A stretch of 64,000 nucleotides of DNA from Haliscomenobacter sp965225875 (GCF_965225875.1 NZ_CBDDBS010000002.1:434001-498000); one strand, 5' to 3'. Numbered from the stretch's first letter, positions 1 through 8,178 are shown. The notes: generated by a model from the sequence alone, not told the origin. Program-made: numbers and translations.

Positions 1-46
1 TGCCGTCGCGCTGAAGTGGATGATCGATGCCAAAGTTTACGCGCAT
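1..46 (-). CDS. N-terminus of next eCIS gene, probably baseplate (partial)
   Basis: An ATG at 46 (minus strand) opens a frame reading MRVNFGIDHPLQRDG before the window ends. It begins 17 bp after the stop of the gp25-like gene, the same tight spacing as the rest of the operon. In Afp/PVC-type clusters the gene after gp25 is normally another baseplate protein (Afp11/Afp12 or baseplate-J like). Fifteen residues are too few to identify a family, so the product is inferred from position only. Confidence 0.4.
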   Translation of the reverse strand, partial: MRVNFGIDHPLQRDG

Positions 47-63
47 GCTTGGAGTTTGATTTT

Positions 64-459
64 TTAAGCGTTTCTTTCCAGGTAAAAATCGTATACAAAG
101 TTGTTGCGGCTATTGGTGTTCCGAATGAAATAATCAATGATGATGAGCAATTTGCCCTCCAATTGTTCGTCGGATGAAATTTGAATATTATCGACCCTTA
201 TGCGTGGCTCATGTAAAACCAGAGCTTTGTATACCAGATCACGCATGTAAGCCAAAAAGCCACTATTCATGGGTTCAAACTGAAATACCTTGAGGTTGCA
301 GCCAAAATCTGGGCGCATGACCCGCTCACCCAAAGCTGTGGAAAGTAAGATTCCTATGCTTTGCTGGATGTCTTCCTGGGCTTCCACCAGTTGTATCCCC
401 CCTATTTCAGCATCGAAACTAGGGGGGAAAGCCCAACCTCTTCCAAGAAAATCACCCAT
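64..459 (-). CDS. gpW/gp25-family baseplate wedge protein (Afp9/Pvc9-like)
   Basis: This 131-aa protein carries the gp25 signature LGERVMRPDFG at residues 43-53 (family pattern GER.M.P.FG), after a short N-terminal helix and before a beta-rich C-terminus. Members of the family are baseplate wedge components that help trigger sheath contraction in contractile tails, type VI secretion and eCIS. Length is normal for the family. It lies 39 bp downstream of the PAAR gene on the same strand and fits the Afp9 slot. There is no signal peptide, consistent with assembly in the cytoplasm. Identification is firm from motif plus context. Confidence 0.9.
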   Translation of the reverse strand: MGDFLGRGWAFPPSFDAEIGGIQLVEAQEDIQQSIGILLSTALGERVMRPDFGCNLKVFQFEPMNSGFLAYMRDLVYKALVLHEPRIRVDNIQISSDEQLEGKLLIIIDYFIRNTNSRNNFVYDFYLERNA

Positions 460-498
460 AAAAAAATGTTTATCAATGATAAATAAATTAAAAATCTA

Positions 499-792
499 TC
501 ATCCTCCAATTATCACCGTTGGAACTCCAACCGCGATAGTACCACCATGAGCAGTGGAATCACCCATACGAGCTGCTGGCTTCCCACCGAATAGCACTGT
601 TCCTGATCCTTTGATGATGCTATCTGGGGGGCCTGTACAAACACACATATCTCCTAGTACTGCAGCTGGTTGTCCACCTATCAAAACGTTAGGGGCGCCT
701 GGTCCGATAATGGGGCCCCCTACATGGGGAACAGGTCCGGGATTGCTAAGCGGGCAGACATGCATACTTCCAATGGTTGCTGCTGGTGGCAT
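499..792 (-). CDS. PAAR-domain spike tip protein
   Basis: A 97-aa Gly/Pro-rich protein made almost entirely of a PAAR-type fold: repeated GG-P and GD-.-..G turns (for example PHVGGP near residue 22 and GGKPAARMGD near residue 69) typical of the conical tip that sharpens the VgrG spike. Cys and His residues in the first half (M-H-V-C and C-V-C) could bind a metal, as in characterised PAAR proteins. It has no C-terminal toxin extension. It lies 27 bp after the haloperoxidase-like gene and before gp25, so the order is spike, enzyme, tip. That places it as the tip of this eCIS rather than of a T6SS, no T6SS membrane genes being present. Confidence 0.9.
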   Translation of the reverse strand: MPPAATIGSMHVCPLSNPGPVPHVGGPIIGPGAPNVLIGGQPAAVLGDMCVCTGPPDSIIKGSGTVLFGGKPAARMGDSTAHGGTIAVGVPTVIIGG

Positions 793-819
793 AAGGTTTT
801 CAATTTGAGCTGAAATAAT

Positions 820-2265
820 TTAACAATATTCAGGCATTTCCTGATAAGTTCCATTGCAGTACTCCAGTACTCTTTCCCAGACCAATTTGGCGATTTGAGT
901 ACCAAGTTTTTGACCTTGCAGGTTCCCATCCATAAAATGAATCCCTCCAATTACCCGGGAGATACCTGCTTGTTCCACAGCGTTGCAAAAATATTCCCAA
1001 TGGAGTTTCATATCCTGAGCAGGAGTTACCCCTGGCTCTATTTTTGAGCTCCCGGCAGGAATATGCACAGTGTGGCCAAAATAGTCTCTTTCAGTAAAGC
1101 GATTCAGAATAGTGCCACCAGCAGCACTGAAGGTGCTATGCCCTGATACATATTCCGCAAAGGGAGGGGTAGGTAGAAAGGGTAACCATGTTTCAGCAGG
1201 TTTACAAACTTTCCCTTGAAATGGTCCACCCCAAAAATAAAATTCACGACCTTCAAGAAGGGTGTGAATGGCCGTAATTGGCCGGCAGTAATCCCTCGTT
1301 ACTTTGAGATACCAACAAGCAATACTGGCGTCCAACATGGCCATTCCCAAAGCAAAAAAGAGTTTTACATCTTGGTTCAAATCATGACAGTCGCGGTGAG
1401 AAACAGCCCTGGCCATTAGACACCACATACCAGGTGGGGTCTCTGTACCACCACCACCAGCCCAGAATTCCGCAATGGTTTTTGTCTCATCATTCAGATT
1501 GGCACTGTAATCAAGTACCAAATGGCATTGTTTTTCAAAAGCAATTGCGGCATTCTTTTCTTCCTGAGTAAGTTGTTCCAGGTCATCATCACTCGAAAGA
1601 GGTAGAGGGCGAGGATATTGTATCGGCTTTTTAATGCCTGACAAGTCGCGTTTGGGATTAAATACAAAAGGTTTGACCCAACCCCAGTGGGGGTAAAGAA
1701 ACTGCTGTGCTTCATTACTTTTGGGATCGCGCAGAGCTTGCCAGTGGTTAATGTTCTTCACGGGAGCAAACTGAGGCTCATTAACAGGAATGTAATCCTT
1801 ATTCAGGTCTTCATATTTACCCTGTTGATTGGATCCATCCTGATGGTAATACTCCAAAATGTCTCTTGCAGCAGTATTTCCAATCATGCCTGGATTTAAG
1901 TCAACATCATTGGGTGGAGTAGTATCATCATAATAGTTTGGGTAGTCAGGGTCAAAACCATACTCTTGCATGATTCCTTTAAATGTGGGGCTTTGCTGCG
2001 GAAACAAATCTACCAACACACGGAAAGCTCCATAACTCAGTGCTTTTTCCCGATTGAAATCGTTTCGCATAGCCAATGGTGCACGTCGCATTCGTTCGGT
2101 ACGCACCGGGAGTGCGACTGCATCAAAATGGGCCCAGGCATCGTACATGGCATTATGGAGCATAGCAATGGCGCGTGCCACTGCCGGTGGTTTGGCTGCC
2201 GAGGTCCTGACTGCTGAGAGCAGCGCAGTATTCCATCTAAGAACGATATTGTCTTTTTGAACCAT
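820..2265 (-). CDS. Vanadium-dependent haloperoxidase/PAP2-superfamily enzyme inside eCIS operon (putative effector)
   Basis: The 481-aa protein has the complete vanadate/phosphate-binding set of the haloperoxidase branch of the PAP2 superfamily: K321 and R328 (K-x6-RP), S374-G375-H376 (SGH), and R437 with H443 (SR-x3-G-x-H). The N-terminal half has the family's WN..LL.A.R and MYDAWA helices. Known members oxidise halides with peroxide or act as phosphatases; which applies here cannot be read from sequence. There is no signal peptide or lipobox. The ATG lies 3 bp after the VgrG stop and the stop 27 bp before the PAAR start, so it is probably co-translated with the spike. That position, by analogy with T6SS vgrG/PAAR islands, suggests a spike-loaded cargo or a particle-associated enzyme. 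This role is inference. Confidence 0.88.
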   Translation of the reverse strand: MVQKDNIVLRWNTALLSAVRTSAAKPPAVARAIAMLHNAMYDAWAHFDAVALPVRTERMRRAPLAMRNDFNREKALSYGAFRVLVDLFPQQSPTFKGIMQEYGFDPDYPNYYDDTTPPNDVDLNPGMIGNTAARDILEYYHQDGSNQQGKYEDLNKDYIPVNEPQFAPVKNINHWQALRDPKSNEAQQFLYPHWGWVKPFVFNPKRDLSGIKKPIQYPRPLPLSSDDDLEQLTQEEKNAAIAFEKQCHLVLDYSANLNDETKTIAEFWAGGGGTETPPGMWCLMARAVSHRDCHDLNQDVKLFFALGMAMLDASIACWYLKVTRDYCRPITAIHTLLEGREFYFWGGPFQGKVCKPAETWLPFLPTPPFAEYVSGHSTFSAAGGTILNRFTERDYFGHTVHIPAGSSKIEPGVTPAQDMKLHWEYFCNAVEQAGISRVIGGIHFMDGNLQGQKLGTQIAKLVWERVLEYCNGTYQEMPEYC

Positions 2266-2268
2266 TGC

Positions 2269-4035
2269 TTAGTTAATTTTAACCAGGTTGCCCTGGATTT
2301 TAGCAACTCCGGAGGATTCCAGGGATGCACTCGCTTGCCCATTGAGGCCCAAAGCGGTGTTGGCCTTAATGTTTGTATTCATCCCTTCGATACTCATATC
2401 CTGAGTTGCCTTTTGTTCAATTTTTCCTTGAGCATTGATTTTGATGTCCTTGGGGCTACTCATCTCAATGCCATCCGTACCCATCTTAATTTTATTGTTG
2501 TTTTGGTCTTTAAGGGTAATGCTTTGGTCGTCCTCGTCAATCACGATACTATTCCCACCTGGTGTTTCGATGGTTATGATTTTTTTTTCATCATCAAATT
2601 GAAGTTTCATTTTACTGCGGGTGTACAAACCCTTGATGTGGTTGTCGTCGGATGCGGTGATAGGTGCCGGTTTTGCCTGGCTGTTCAGTTGCCCTAAAAC
2701 GACTGCTTCCCGGGGGTCTCCATTGATAAAACCTACCACCACCTCATCTCCAATTTCGGGCCTGAAAAAAGAGCCACGTTCATTACCAGCATCCAAACAG
2801 GCCACCCTTGACCAAATCCCACGGGCGTCATTGTCTAGGGTAGGCAACTTGACCAGAATGCGGTGATCTCCATTTGGGTCATTTTCCAACTGCACAACAA
2901 TTCCAATTTGAAGTCCCGTCACACCATTGTGTAGGCCACCAGACGGGAAATCTCCGACCTCGGCGCGAGCTGCAGCCCAGGTTGGCTCCATACCAAATTG
3001 AGCATGGGTGAACCAGCTCCCTCCTGAAAAATCATGTCGAATTGCAGAAACAAATGCCCGGCCCTGAAATCGACTACCCACTCCCTCCAGGCCCAACCAA
3101 TTTCCTGGTTTAAGGCCAGGAAAACCAGTAAATTTTGCCCTTCCGCGTATTTTAGCCATTCGGCTTTTGAGCATGGCTGCTTTGGCCCAGGCTTCAGTTT
3201 CGGAAGAGGATAACTGACCGCTGTGCCTTAACTCAAAAAATTCTGGAGCTGCCGCAATTGCAAGTGCTTGGGGAGAAAAATTGCCTTGCAGGTCATCAAA
3301 ATCTACATCTGTAGTTTCGGCAGTTTCCAATTCCTGACGAGTATAATTCCAAGAGCTTGCTTTTACTGCTTGCCAGGTGTTGCGAGCATCCATTTCTGCT
3401 TCAAATTCGAGGATAGTGGCCCCGAATCGAATGCTGAGTGCCGCCGCCTCTGTAACAGGAGCTTTAATGTTTACAACACCATCATCGGCTATTACCAATT
3501 TTCCGTTAGCTTCAGCCCGCATACATAAAAAATCCCAATCGTTGGTATGGTGTTGAACCAGTTCATCATGGGTTTCATTGGTATCCTCAATATCTCCAGC
3601 CAATGATCCCAGCAGTTCACCCATTACATCACTATCCTTGGTCTGGGTAAAGTATTTATTTTTTCGCCCCAGACTAAGTCGAACTACTTCGTCTTTGCAC
3701 TCAATAGTGAGGAAAGACTGGGCATTTTCCCGGATTTTGATCGAATGGCAAATCAAGATCCCTTTAAAAAGTGTAGTTTTATTGCCATCATACCCGCCTT
3801 TTATTTCTATACTTTTACCTGGCGTAAACAAGTCACCATCCGAAACCTCAAAAGTTTCTGCAGCAGTGCTTCCATCTCGAATTACTAAAGTAGCGCTGGG
3901 AATTCGGTTGACCTGCTTATGAATACTAATGGAAAGTACCTGAATCACCTCAGGGATTCGGTTGCCATCAATCAGTATTTCGGTCGAAACGACGCCCGCT
4001 ACTGCATTAGAGGGTATGACTTGGGGATCCGGCAT
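2269..4035 (-). CDS. VgrG-like central spike protein (Afp8/Pvc8-like)
   Basis: A 588-aa protein with a gp27/VgrG-type hub (roughly residues 1-350), an OB-fold phage base V segment (about 370-460, with the G-I-W-.-R-V and E-.-G-D-E-V-V-V-G-F pattern) and a C-terminal repetitive strand region (about 470-588) rich in I-x-I and K-I-x-x patterns, as in triple-stranded beta-helix needles. Such trimers form the membrane-puncturing spike under the inner tube. No C-terminal effector domain is appended. It is 21 bp downstream of the Afp7-like gene and nearly abuts the haloperoxidase-type gene that follows. Size matches eCIS Afp8-type spikes. Confidence 0.92.
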   Translation of the reverse strand: MPDPQVIPSNAVAGVVSTEILIDGNRIPEVIQVLSISIHKQVNRIPSATLVIRDGSTAAETFEVSDGDLFTPGKSIEIKGGYDGNKTTLFKGILICHSIKIRENAQSFLTIECKDEVVRLSLGRKNKYFTQTKDSDVMGELLGSLAGDIEDTNETHDELVQHHTNDWDFLCMRAEANGKLVIADDGVVNIKAPVTEAAALSIRFGATILEFEAEMDARNTWQAVKASSWNYTRQELETAETTDVDFDDLQGNFSPQALAIAAAPEFFELRHSGQLSSSETEAWAKAAMLKSRMAKIRGRAKFTGFPGLKPGNWLGLEGVGSRFQGRAFVSAIRHDFSGGSWFTHAQFGMEPTWAAARAEVGDFPSGGLHNGVTGLQIGIVVQLENDPNGDHRILVKLPTLDNDARGIWSRVACLDAGNERGSFFRPEIGDEVVVGFINGDPREAVVLGQLNSQAKPAPITASDDNHIKGLYTRSKMKLQFDDEKKIITIETPGGNSIVIDEDDQSITLKDQNNNKIKMGTDGIEMSSPKDIKINAQGKIEQKATQDMSIEGMNTNIKANTALGLNGQASASLESSGVAKIQGNLVKIN

Positions 4036-4056
4036 TTGATCTTTCCAATTTAGTTG

Positions 4057-5061
4057 TTAAAAAAGGTTTTTCACTTGGTTAGCAACATTTCGGGCTGTTT
4101 GAGCGGTATTCTGGGCGGTATTTCGAGCATTTTGAGCGGCATTTTTAGCTTGTTCTGCTGCGTTTTTAGCACTATTGGCAGCATTTTGTGCGGTTTGAGC
4201 GGCATTTTGAGCAGCGTTTTTGACCTGGTTTGCCGTGTTTTGCACAGCTCCAGAGGCATTTTGTGCAGCAATTTTTGCCTGATTCACTGCATTTTGTGCA
4301 GTATTGGCTGCATTTTGTGCTGCATTTCTCGCTTGATTGGCTGCATTTTGTACCTGTGCCACTCCTCCTTGTAGGGCATTCTGGGCTTGATTGATTGCAG
4401 GAAGCACTAATTGGGACGCTTCATTGAGTGTTTTTCGAAAATTGACCAAATCATTGGCCTTGGCCACCTGCAATAAACTATTGGCAGCAGTGTAGGCCTT
4501 TTGAGTTACGTTAGCTACTCGTTCACCATTTTGGGAAACGGTTGCTACTGCATTGCCCAATTCACTGACCTTGCCTTCTTCTTGTACTCGGATGAATGGA
4601 GCTTTGTGTTCTTTAAATGTCGCAGAGATTTTGGCGCGCAACGGAGTCCCATCTGGTTTGAATAAAGTATAGTTGACAGAAGCTTCCGCCAATTGGCAAT
4701 CAAATACAAAATCATTGGCCCAGATGATTTTTAAAAAATTGGGTCTCCGAATATCCCCATTTAACTTATAGGTTAGCTTCAAAAAATCCTCTACTTGTTT
4801 GCTCACCTCAGTACCATTGAGCAAATTGCCTTCTATGGTATTGGTATTGTCAAAAATGAATTCCAAACGCAGTTCTTCTACGGGAGTACTGCCATGACGC
4901 GCATTATTAGACTGGCTACCTGGATTCTGTGAGTTTTCCAGATGAATCTGGTGTTTCCTGGTGTATGATTCCGGATTAATAGGAATGGTAAAGCGTCCTA
5001 ATTCGGATCGGGCCAAGGTTTCATCACCAAAAGCAATTAAGACTATCTTTCTAAGGCTCAT
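4057..5061 (-). CDS. Afp7/Pvc7-like hub-tube adaptor with LysM remnant and Ala/Asn/Gln coiled-coil tail
   Basis: Residues 1-160 of this 334-aa protein match the CIS tube/hub adaptor domain (opening L-R-K-I-.-L-I-A-F, later I-P-.-N-P-E-.-Y, and a K-I-S-A-T-F-K strand). Afp7-type proteins usually end in a LysM domain. Here residues 197-221 keep only what looks like its last part (LLQVAKANDLVNFR then a Q-L-V-L-P motif), and residues 221-334 are a low-complexity helix of heptads such as AANQARN interrupted by tetrads AAQN. This is a coiled coil with regular stutters, nearly devoid of large hydrophobics. The ATG is 2 bp after the DUF5908 stop, implying coupling. The tail may line the tube lumen, bind cargo or form a fibrous bundle; that is inference. 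Confidence 0.82.
   Translation of the reverse strand: MSLRKIVLIAFGDETLARSELGRFTIPINPESYTRKHQIHLENSQNPGSQSNNARHGSTPVEELRLEFIFDNTNTIEGNLLNGTEVSKQVEDFLKLTYKLNGDIRRPNFLKIIWANDFVFDCQLAEASVNYTLFKPDGTPLRAKISATFKEHKAPFIRVQEEGKVSELGNAVATVSQNGERVANVTQKAYTAANSLLQVAKANDLVNFRKTLNEASQLVLPAINQAQNALQGGVAQVQNAANQARNAAQNAANTAQNAVNQAKIAAQNASGAVQNTANQVKNAAQNAAQTAQNAANSAKNAAEQAKNAAQNARNTAQNTAQTARNVANQVKNLF
4060..4401 (-). repeat. Degenerate in-frame repeat encoding the Ala/Asn/Gln helical tail
   Basis: Within the Afp7-like gene the DNA repeats imperfectly in units of 21 and 12 nt, encoding seven-residue A-A-x-x-A-x-N and four-residue A-A-Q-N blocks. The order is roughly 7-4, 7-7-4, 7-7-4, 7-7-7-4, then three heptads. 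Codons vary between copies, so the pattern is kept at protein level rather than being a recent slippage product. Confidence 0.8.
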
Positions 5062-5063
5062 GG

Positions 5064-5252
5064 TTATCGTTCATTTTGTCGTTTCAGTATTTCCAAAACC
5101 TTTTCAATAACCATGGCAATGAGGGCATCTTGTTGATCATTAGCCCCTGTACCGGCATTCCCGCCCTCAGGTGCTGCTAATGGTGCTGCTGAAGCACTTC
5201 CACCTTCGCTGATATTCACTTTGATGTTGAGTTCCCTGATTTCGATGGGCAT
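5064..5252 (-). CDS. DUF5908 small eCIS protein (Afp6/Pvc6 position)
   Basis: A 62-aa protein that begins MPIEIRELNIKVNI, the hallmark start of DUF5908 proteins found in the Afp6 slot of eCIS clusters. A flexible Gly/Ala/Ser/Pro-rich centre (about residues 17-38) separates this strand from a C-terminal amphipathic helix ending in K-R-Q-N-E-R. The molecular role of the family is not established; a small assembly factor acting between tube and hub is plausible. It sits 14 bp after the second tube gene and 2 bp before the Afp7-like gene. Despite its size the conserved start and location make it a real gene. Confidence 0.85.
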   Translation of the reverse strand: MPIEIRELNIKVNISEGGSASAAPLAAPEGGNAGTGANDQQDALIAMVIEKVLEILKRQNER

Positions 5253-5266
5253 TGTTTCAATTGAGA

Positions 5267-5713
5267 TTAAGGTTTAATACTAAATGCGTTGTAATTGATC
5301 TCCAAGGTTTCAATGAGCACCTCTCCTTGCTGAGCATTTAAATCTTTGATTTTCCAGCTTTTAGGCCAGGCGTGACGCAAAGACCAAGTGAGCAGCGCGC
5401 TCCCGTTTTCACCAAATAACGAAACCGTAATGGTAATGGGCTGGAACTCGAATTCCAGTAAAGCCTTTTTGCACCAGCCGATAATGGCAGAGTTTTCAGG
5501 CTTAAAAACACCACGTTCCAAGATCAAAGGACTACATTTAGCCCTAACCGGAACAACGTGTTCGTTGAAAAGCAAGCCACCTTCCTTGAAAGTTTCTGTT
5601 TCGACTTGTACCTCAAGGCCCTTGACAGACTGGAAAGAAACATCATTGTTGCCATTTGAAAGCCCTTCAAAGCTCACCCTAAAGTAAAATCCGCTATAAG
5701 GATAGTAGCTCAT
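5267..5713 (-). CDS. eCIS inner tube protein (Afp5/Pvc5-like)
   Basis: A 148-aa beta-rich protein of the T4 gp19-like tail tube family. It opens YPYSGFYFRVSFEG and has the characteristic SVKGLEVQVETET strand followed by L-x-L-E-R-G-V-F and the closing E-.-L-E-I-N-Y strand. Two tube paralogues are standard in Afp/PVC particles: Afp1 builds the main tube, while Afp5 forms the ring next to the baseplate hub. This copy lies nearer the hub genes and is the more divergent, so it is assigned the Afp5 role. It follows the main tube gene by 21 bp. Confidence 0.88.
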   Translation of the reverse strand: MSYYPYSGFYFRVSFEGLSNGNNDVSFQSVKGLEVQVETETFKEGGLLFNEHVVPVRAKCSPLILERGVFKPENSAIIGWCKKALLEFEFQPITITVSLFGENGSALLTWSLRHAWPKSWKIKDLNAQQGEVLIETLEINYNAFSIKP

Positions 5714-5734
5714 GAATTTTTTGGATTAGGGCAA

Positions 5735-6190
5735 TCAAGCCTGATACGAAATCTCCAGTTTTTCGTGTACCAACTCAAGGGTTTCAATGGCCACTTCGTT
5801 GCCATCTGCCTTTAGATCAGAAGGCTGCACTTTTGTCGGAAATGCATTGGTAAGCTTGTAGGTAACAATAGGACTATGTTCCTCATTGAGGATACTGATG
5901 GTAACCGTACGACGATACAAGGAGCCCACGTTGTTGCCCTCTTGAAACATCCGGGTTTCTTTCCACCAATCGTGGAAATCATTACGATCCTTGAATATCC
6001 CCCGTTTGAGGGTTACGTTGCCGAATTTTTGCATGCCTGGCATTTTGATCTTGTGATACTCCGGGCTATCGCCGTGGCGGTATTCGATCACCTCAGTTTC
6101 AGCTGAAAGGCCAGATACTTCTGAAAAACTTATGATTGTGCCATTCCAGTCTACCTGGTAGTGGAATTTTGGCAATGGGTATACAGCCAT
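5735..6190 (-). CDS. eCIS main inner tube protein (Afp1/Pvc1-like)
   Basis: A 151-aa protein closely following the consensus of phage-tail/eCIS tube subunits: YPLPKFHYQVDW at the start, EVSGLSAETEVIEYRHG near residues 24-40, LKRGIF near residue 61 and ETLELVHEKLEI at the end. Hexameric rings of this subunit stack into the tube that the sheath drives into a target. The strong consensus fit supports it as the abundant tube subunit. It is upstream of the Afp5-like paralogue by 21 bp and 36 bp downstream of an unknown helical protein. In most eCIS clusters the tube gene directly neighbours the sheath; here two unknown genes intervene. Confidence 0.93.
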   Translation of the reverse strand: MAVYPLPKFHYQVDWNGTIISFSEVSGLSAETEVIEYRHGDSPEYHKIKMPGMQKFGNVTLKRGIFKDRNDFHDWWKETRMFQEGNNVGSLYRRTVTISILNEEHSPIVTYKLTNAFPTKVQPSDLKADGNEVAIETLELVHEKLEISYQA

Positions 6191-6226
6191 GATGTGTTAT
6201 TGAAGGAAATAGATGAAAAATTAGAT

Positions 6227-7123
6227 TCAACATTTTTTAGCAGCAACAGCAGCGTCGTAAGCAGCTTTGCAAGCGTTAAAATTGGCCTCGGCAAGGTTTT
6301 TCTGCTCTGCAGTACAATTCAACCAAGCTAATGCAGCTTCGCTTTTTTTCTTTGCCTTATCAAAGTTGTTTTTGGTCTCGTTTCGGTACTTGTTGAAGCT
6401 TGATTTAAAGTCATGGTTGCAAACTGGTAATACAGCTAAAGTGTAAGCCTTGTACTGGTTACCACAATCCTTATCCTCCATTGAACCAATATCAGGAACA
6501 GTACATACATATTCTTTTCCTAGATCTAGCTCTTCTTGTGATTGGTTGTCTTTCATACCACAAGTTTTGAGTTGCGCTGTCAAACTAAGTAAGCGAGCAT
6601 TAATACCACAATTATCAGCAATAGCAGCCTGGATATCATGAATCACACTAACCCCTGATAAAGTTTTATTCAATCCTTCTTGAGCATGTTTGCTTATGTC
6701 AGCAAGGGTTTTAATGAGATCGTCAATGCAAGTGGCTACTGGTTTGTCGGCTCCAAGTTTAGCAAGTACATCGATTCTAAATTTGTCCATTTTTTTAGCA
6801 AAAACTTCTGCCTGGCAAAGGATATCCATCATTTCGTAATTAAGCAATTCGCTTGCTTGCCGGGCTTTATTTGTGTTTTGAAAGACATTATGCCCAGCTT
6901 TAGCTGCTCGAATGAGGGTATTGTTGATGGCCTCTGCAGTATCAACTGTAGTTTCTATGCGGTCGCAGGCGGCTTTAAGTGCACCTTCCACCATTTGGGC
7001 TTTAGAATAAGCTGCTATGGCACGTTCCCAAAGAGATTTGCGCACCTGATAAACGCGCTCAGCGGTATCCCTACCGTTCTTGAGATCGTTAATGTATTTA
7101 GTTATGGTCAGTTCACTTTCCAT
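6227..7123 (-). CDS. Unknown helical Cys-rich eCIS-operon protein A
   Basis: No family is recognised in this 298-aa protein. Most of it looks alpha-helical, with long charged/alanine stretches, especially residues 240-298. It has 11 cysteines spread along its length, including one at the very C-terminus, which is high for a Bacteroidota cytoplasmic protein. There is no signal peptide or membrane segment. It sits between the second unknown protein (56 bp upstream) and the main tube gene (36 bp downstream), inside the structural block and separating sheath from tube. It could be a particle component, a tube-lumen cargo or a chaperone. The base composition appears richer in A/T than the flanking structural genes. 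Confidence 0.75.
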   Translation of the reverse strand: MESELTITKYINDLKNGRDTAERVYQVRKSLWERAIAAYSKAQMVEGALKAACDRIETTVDTAEAINNTLIRAAKAGHNVFQNTNKARQASELLNYEMMDILCQAEVFAKKMDKFRIDVLAKLGADKPVATCIDDLIKTLADISKHAQEGLNKTLSGVSVIHDIQAAIADNCGINARLLSLTAQLKTCGMKDNQSQEELDLGKEYVCTVPDIGSMEDKDCGNQYKAYTLAVLPVCNHDFKSSFNKYRNETKNNFDKAKKKSEAALAWLNCTAEQKNLAEANFNACKAAYDAAVAAKKC

Positions 7124-7179
7124 TGTGCGATGGATTGGTGCCGAAACGAAGTCGGCCTTTGAGTGAATAAAGTGGATGG

Positions 7180-8178
7180 TTATTTGCTTTTTCCAGATTT
7201 TCCTTCTCGTGGATTGCTCGTGGCATTTTTGTTCGTGGGGTCAAATATTTCAAGTAGGGCAGCTTTTTGGTTTTTCATCTCAGCACGGCTTTGATCAATA
7301 AAGCAATAGGCTGATTCTTTGCCTGTTTTAGCTGAGCTAGCTTTACCATATTCGCTGTGCGCCTGAGCAATAGAAGTAATAGATTCAGCATATTTCTTTT
7401 GCCACTCGGCAGCACTTTTACTAGCTGCACTTGCATTTTCGTCAACGTCTTTTTTAAACCTTTCTGCTTGAGGTTTAATTTCAGCTATCACACTTTCAAG
7501 GTTAGGTAAATTGTGTTGGGCAAAAATTGAAGCACTTTGTATCACTGACATAACAGCTTCCTCCGCCTGAGTTTTGAGTTTTTTTAAACAATCTTCCAAA
7601 TCATCAAGGCGAGTTAATTCATCTTTAAGGGTTATCTTATCTTCCTTGTTGCAAACCTTGTCAATGCAAGCCTTCATGGAATTGAATGCCTTATCAGTTA
7701 TACAAATCTGATCATAAGTTTTTTTGATTAACTCGGCAATTTTTGGAAATTCGCCTCCAGAACTTGCAGCAAGCTTAGTCAGTTCGGAAAGGATTTTTGG
7801 AAGTTCTGCACTTTCAGAAACTAGGGTGAGAGCCAAGCAATAATTCAAGTTGGCATAAGCATCTTGGGTATTCAGGGCACCACAAAGTAACAATCCAATA
7901 TTGGTTTGGTCTTCAACTTTGAGGTGGTAATTGTTGAGCTGCACCTGTTCATTGGATAAAGCGATAGGTATCTTTCCACTAGAGGCAGCAATCCCATTTA
8001 GTATTTCATCTTCAGCAGCTTTACTAAACCTCCGGCGCTTGCCTTTTTCAGGTGTTTCAGGTTCACAAAGCTTTTTTTCGGAAGGCGGTGCAAGGAATTC
8101 TTCCTTTATTGTACCAACATGCTTGTAGGTATCTTTACATGTGAATTCTTCCGCCACGTTTTGAGTTGATCCACTCAT
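7180..8178 (-). CDS. Unknown helical eCIS-operon protein B
   Basis: A 332-aa protein with no recognised domain. Residues 1-75 are polar and probably disordered, with a basic KGKRRR patch near residue 45. Residues 80-300 look like a helical bundle or coiled coil. The C-terminus (about 310-332) is polar and Lys/Gly/Ser-rich. It has about nine cysteines, like its neighbour protein A, but no obvious sequence similarity to it. There is no signal peptide or transmembrane helix. It follows the sheath gene by 68 bp and precedes protein A by 56 bp; these are the widest gaps inside the structural block, compatible with a later insertion of the A/B pair. Function unknown. Confidence 0.73.
   Translation of the reverse strand: MSGSTQNVAEEFTCKDTYKHVGTIKEEFLAPPSEKKLCEPETPEKGKRRRFSKAAEDEILNGIAASSGKIPIALSNEQVQLNNYHLKVEDQTNIGLLLCGALNTQDAYANLNYCLALTLVSESAELPKILSELTKLAASSGGEFPKIAELIKKTYDQICITDKAFNSMKACIDKVCNKEDKITLKDELTRLDDLEDCLKKLKTQAEEAVMSVIQSASIFAQHNLPNLESVIAEIKPQAERFKKDVDENASAASKSAAEWQKKYAESITSIAQAHSEYGKASSAKTGKESAYCFIDQSRAEMKNQKAALLEIFDPTNKNATSNPREGKSGKSK

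Noticed and set aside
499..4035. Type VI secretion cluster (VgrG plus PAAR)
   Set aside because: No TssJ/L/M membrane complex, TssB/C pair or ClpV was seen; a phage-type single sheath and the gene order fit an eCIS.
4054..4374. Plus-strand frame with Cys/Leu/Gly repeats over the Afp7-like tail
   Set aside because: It is the antisense image of the Ala/Asn/Gln repeat and has no independent support.
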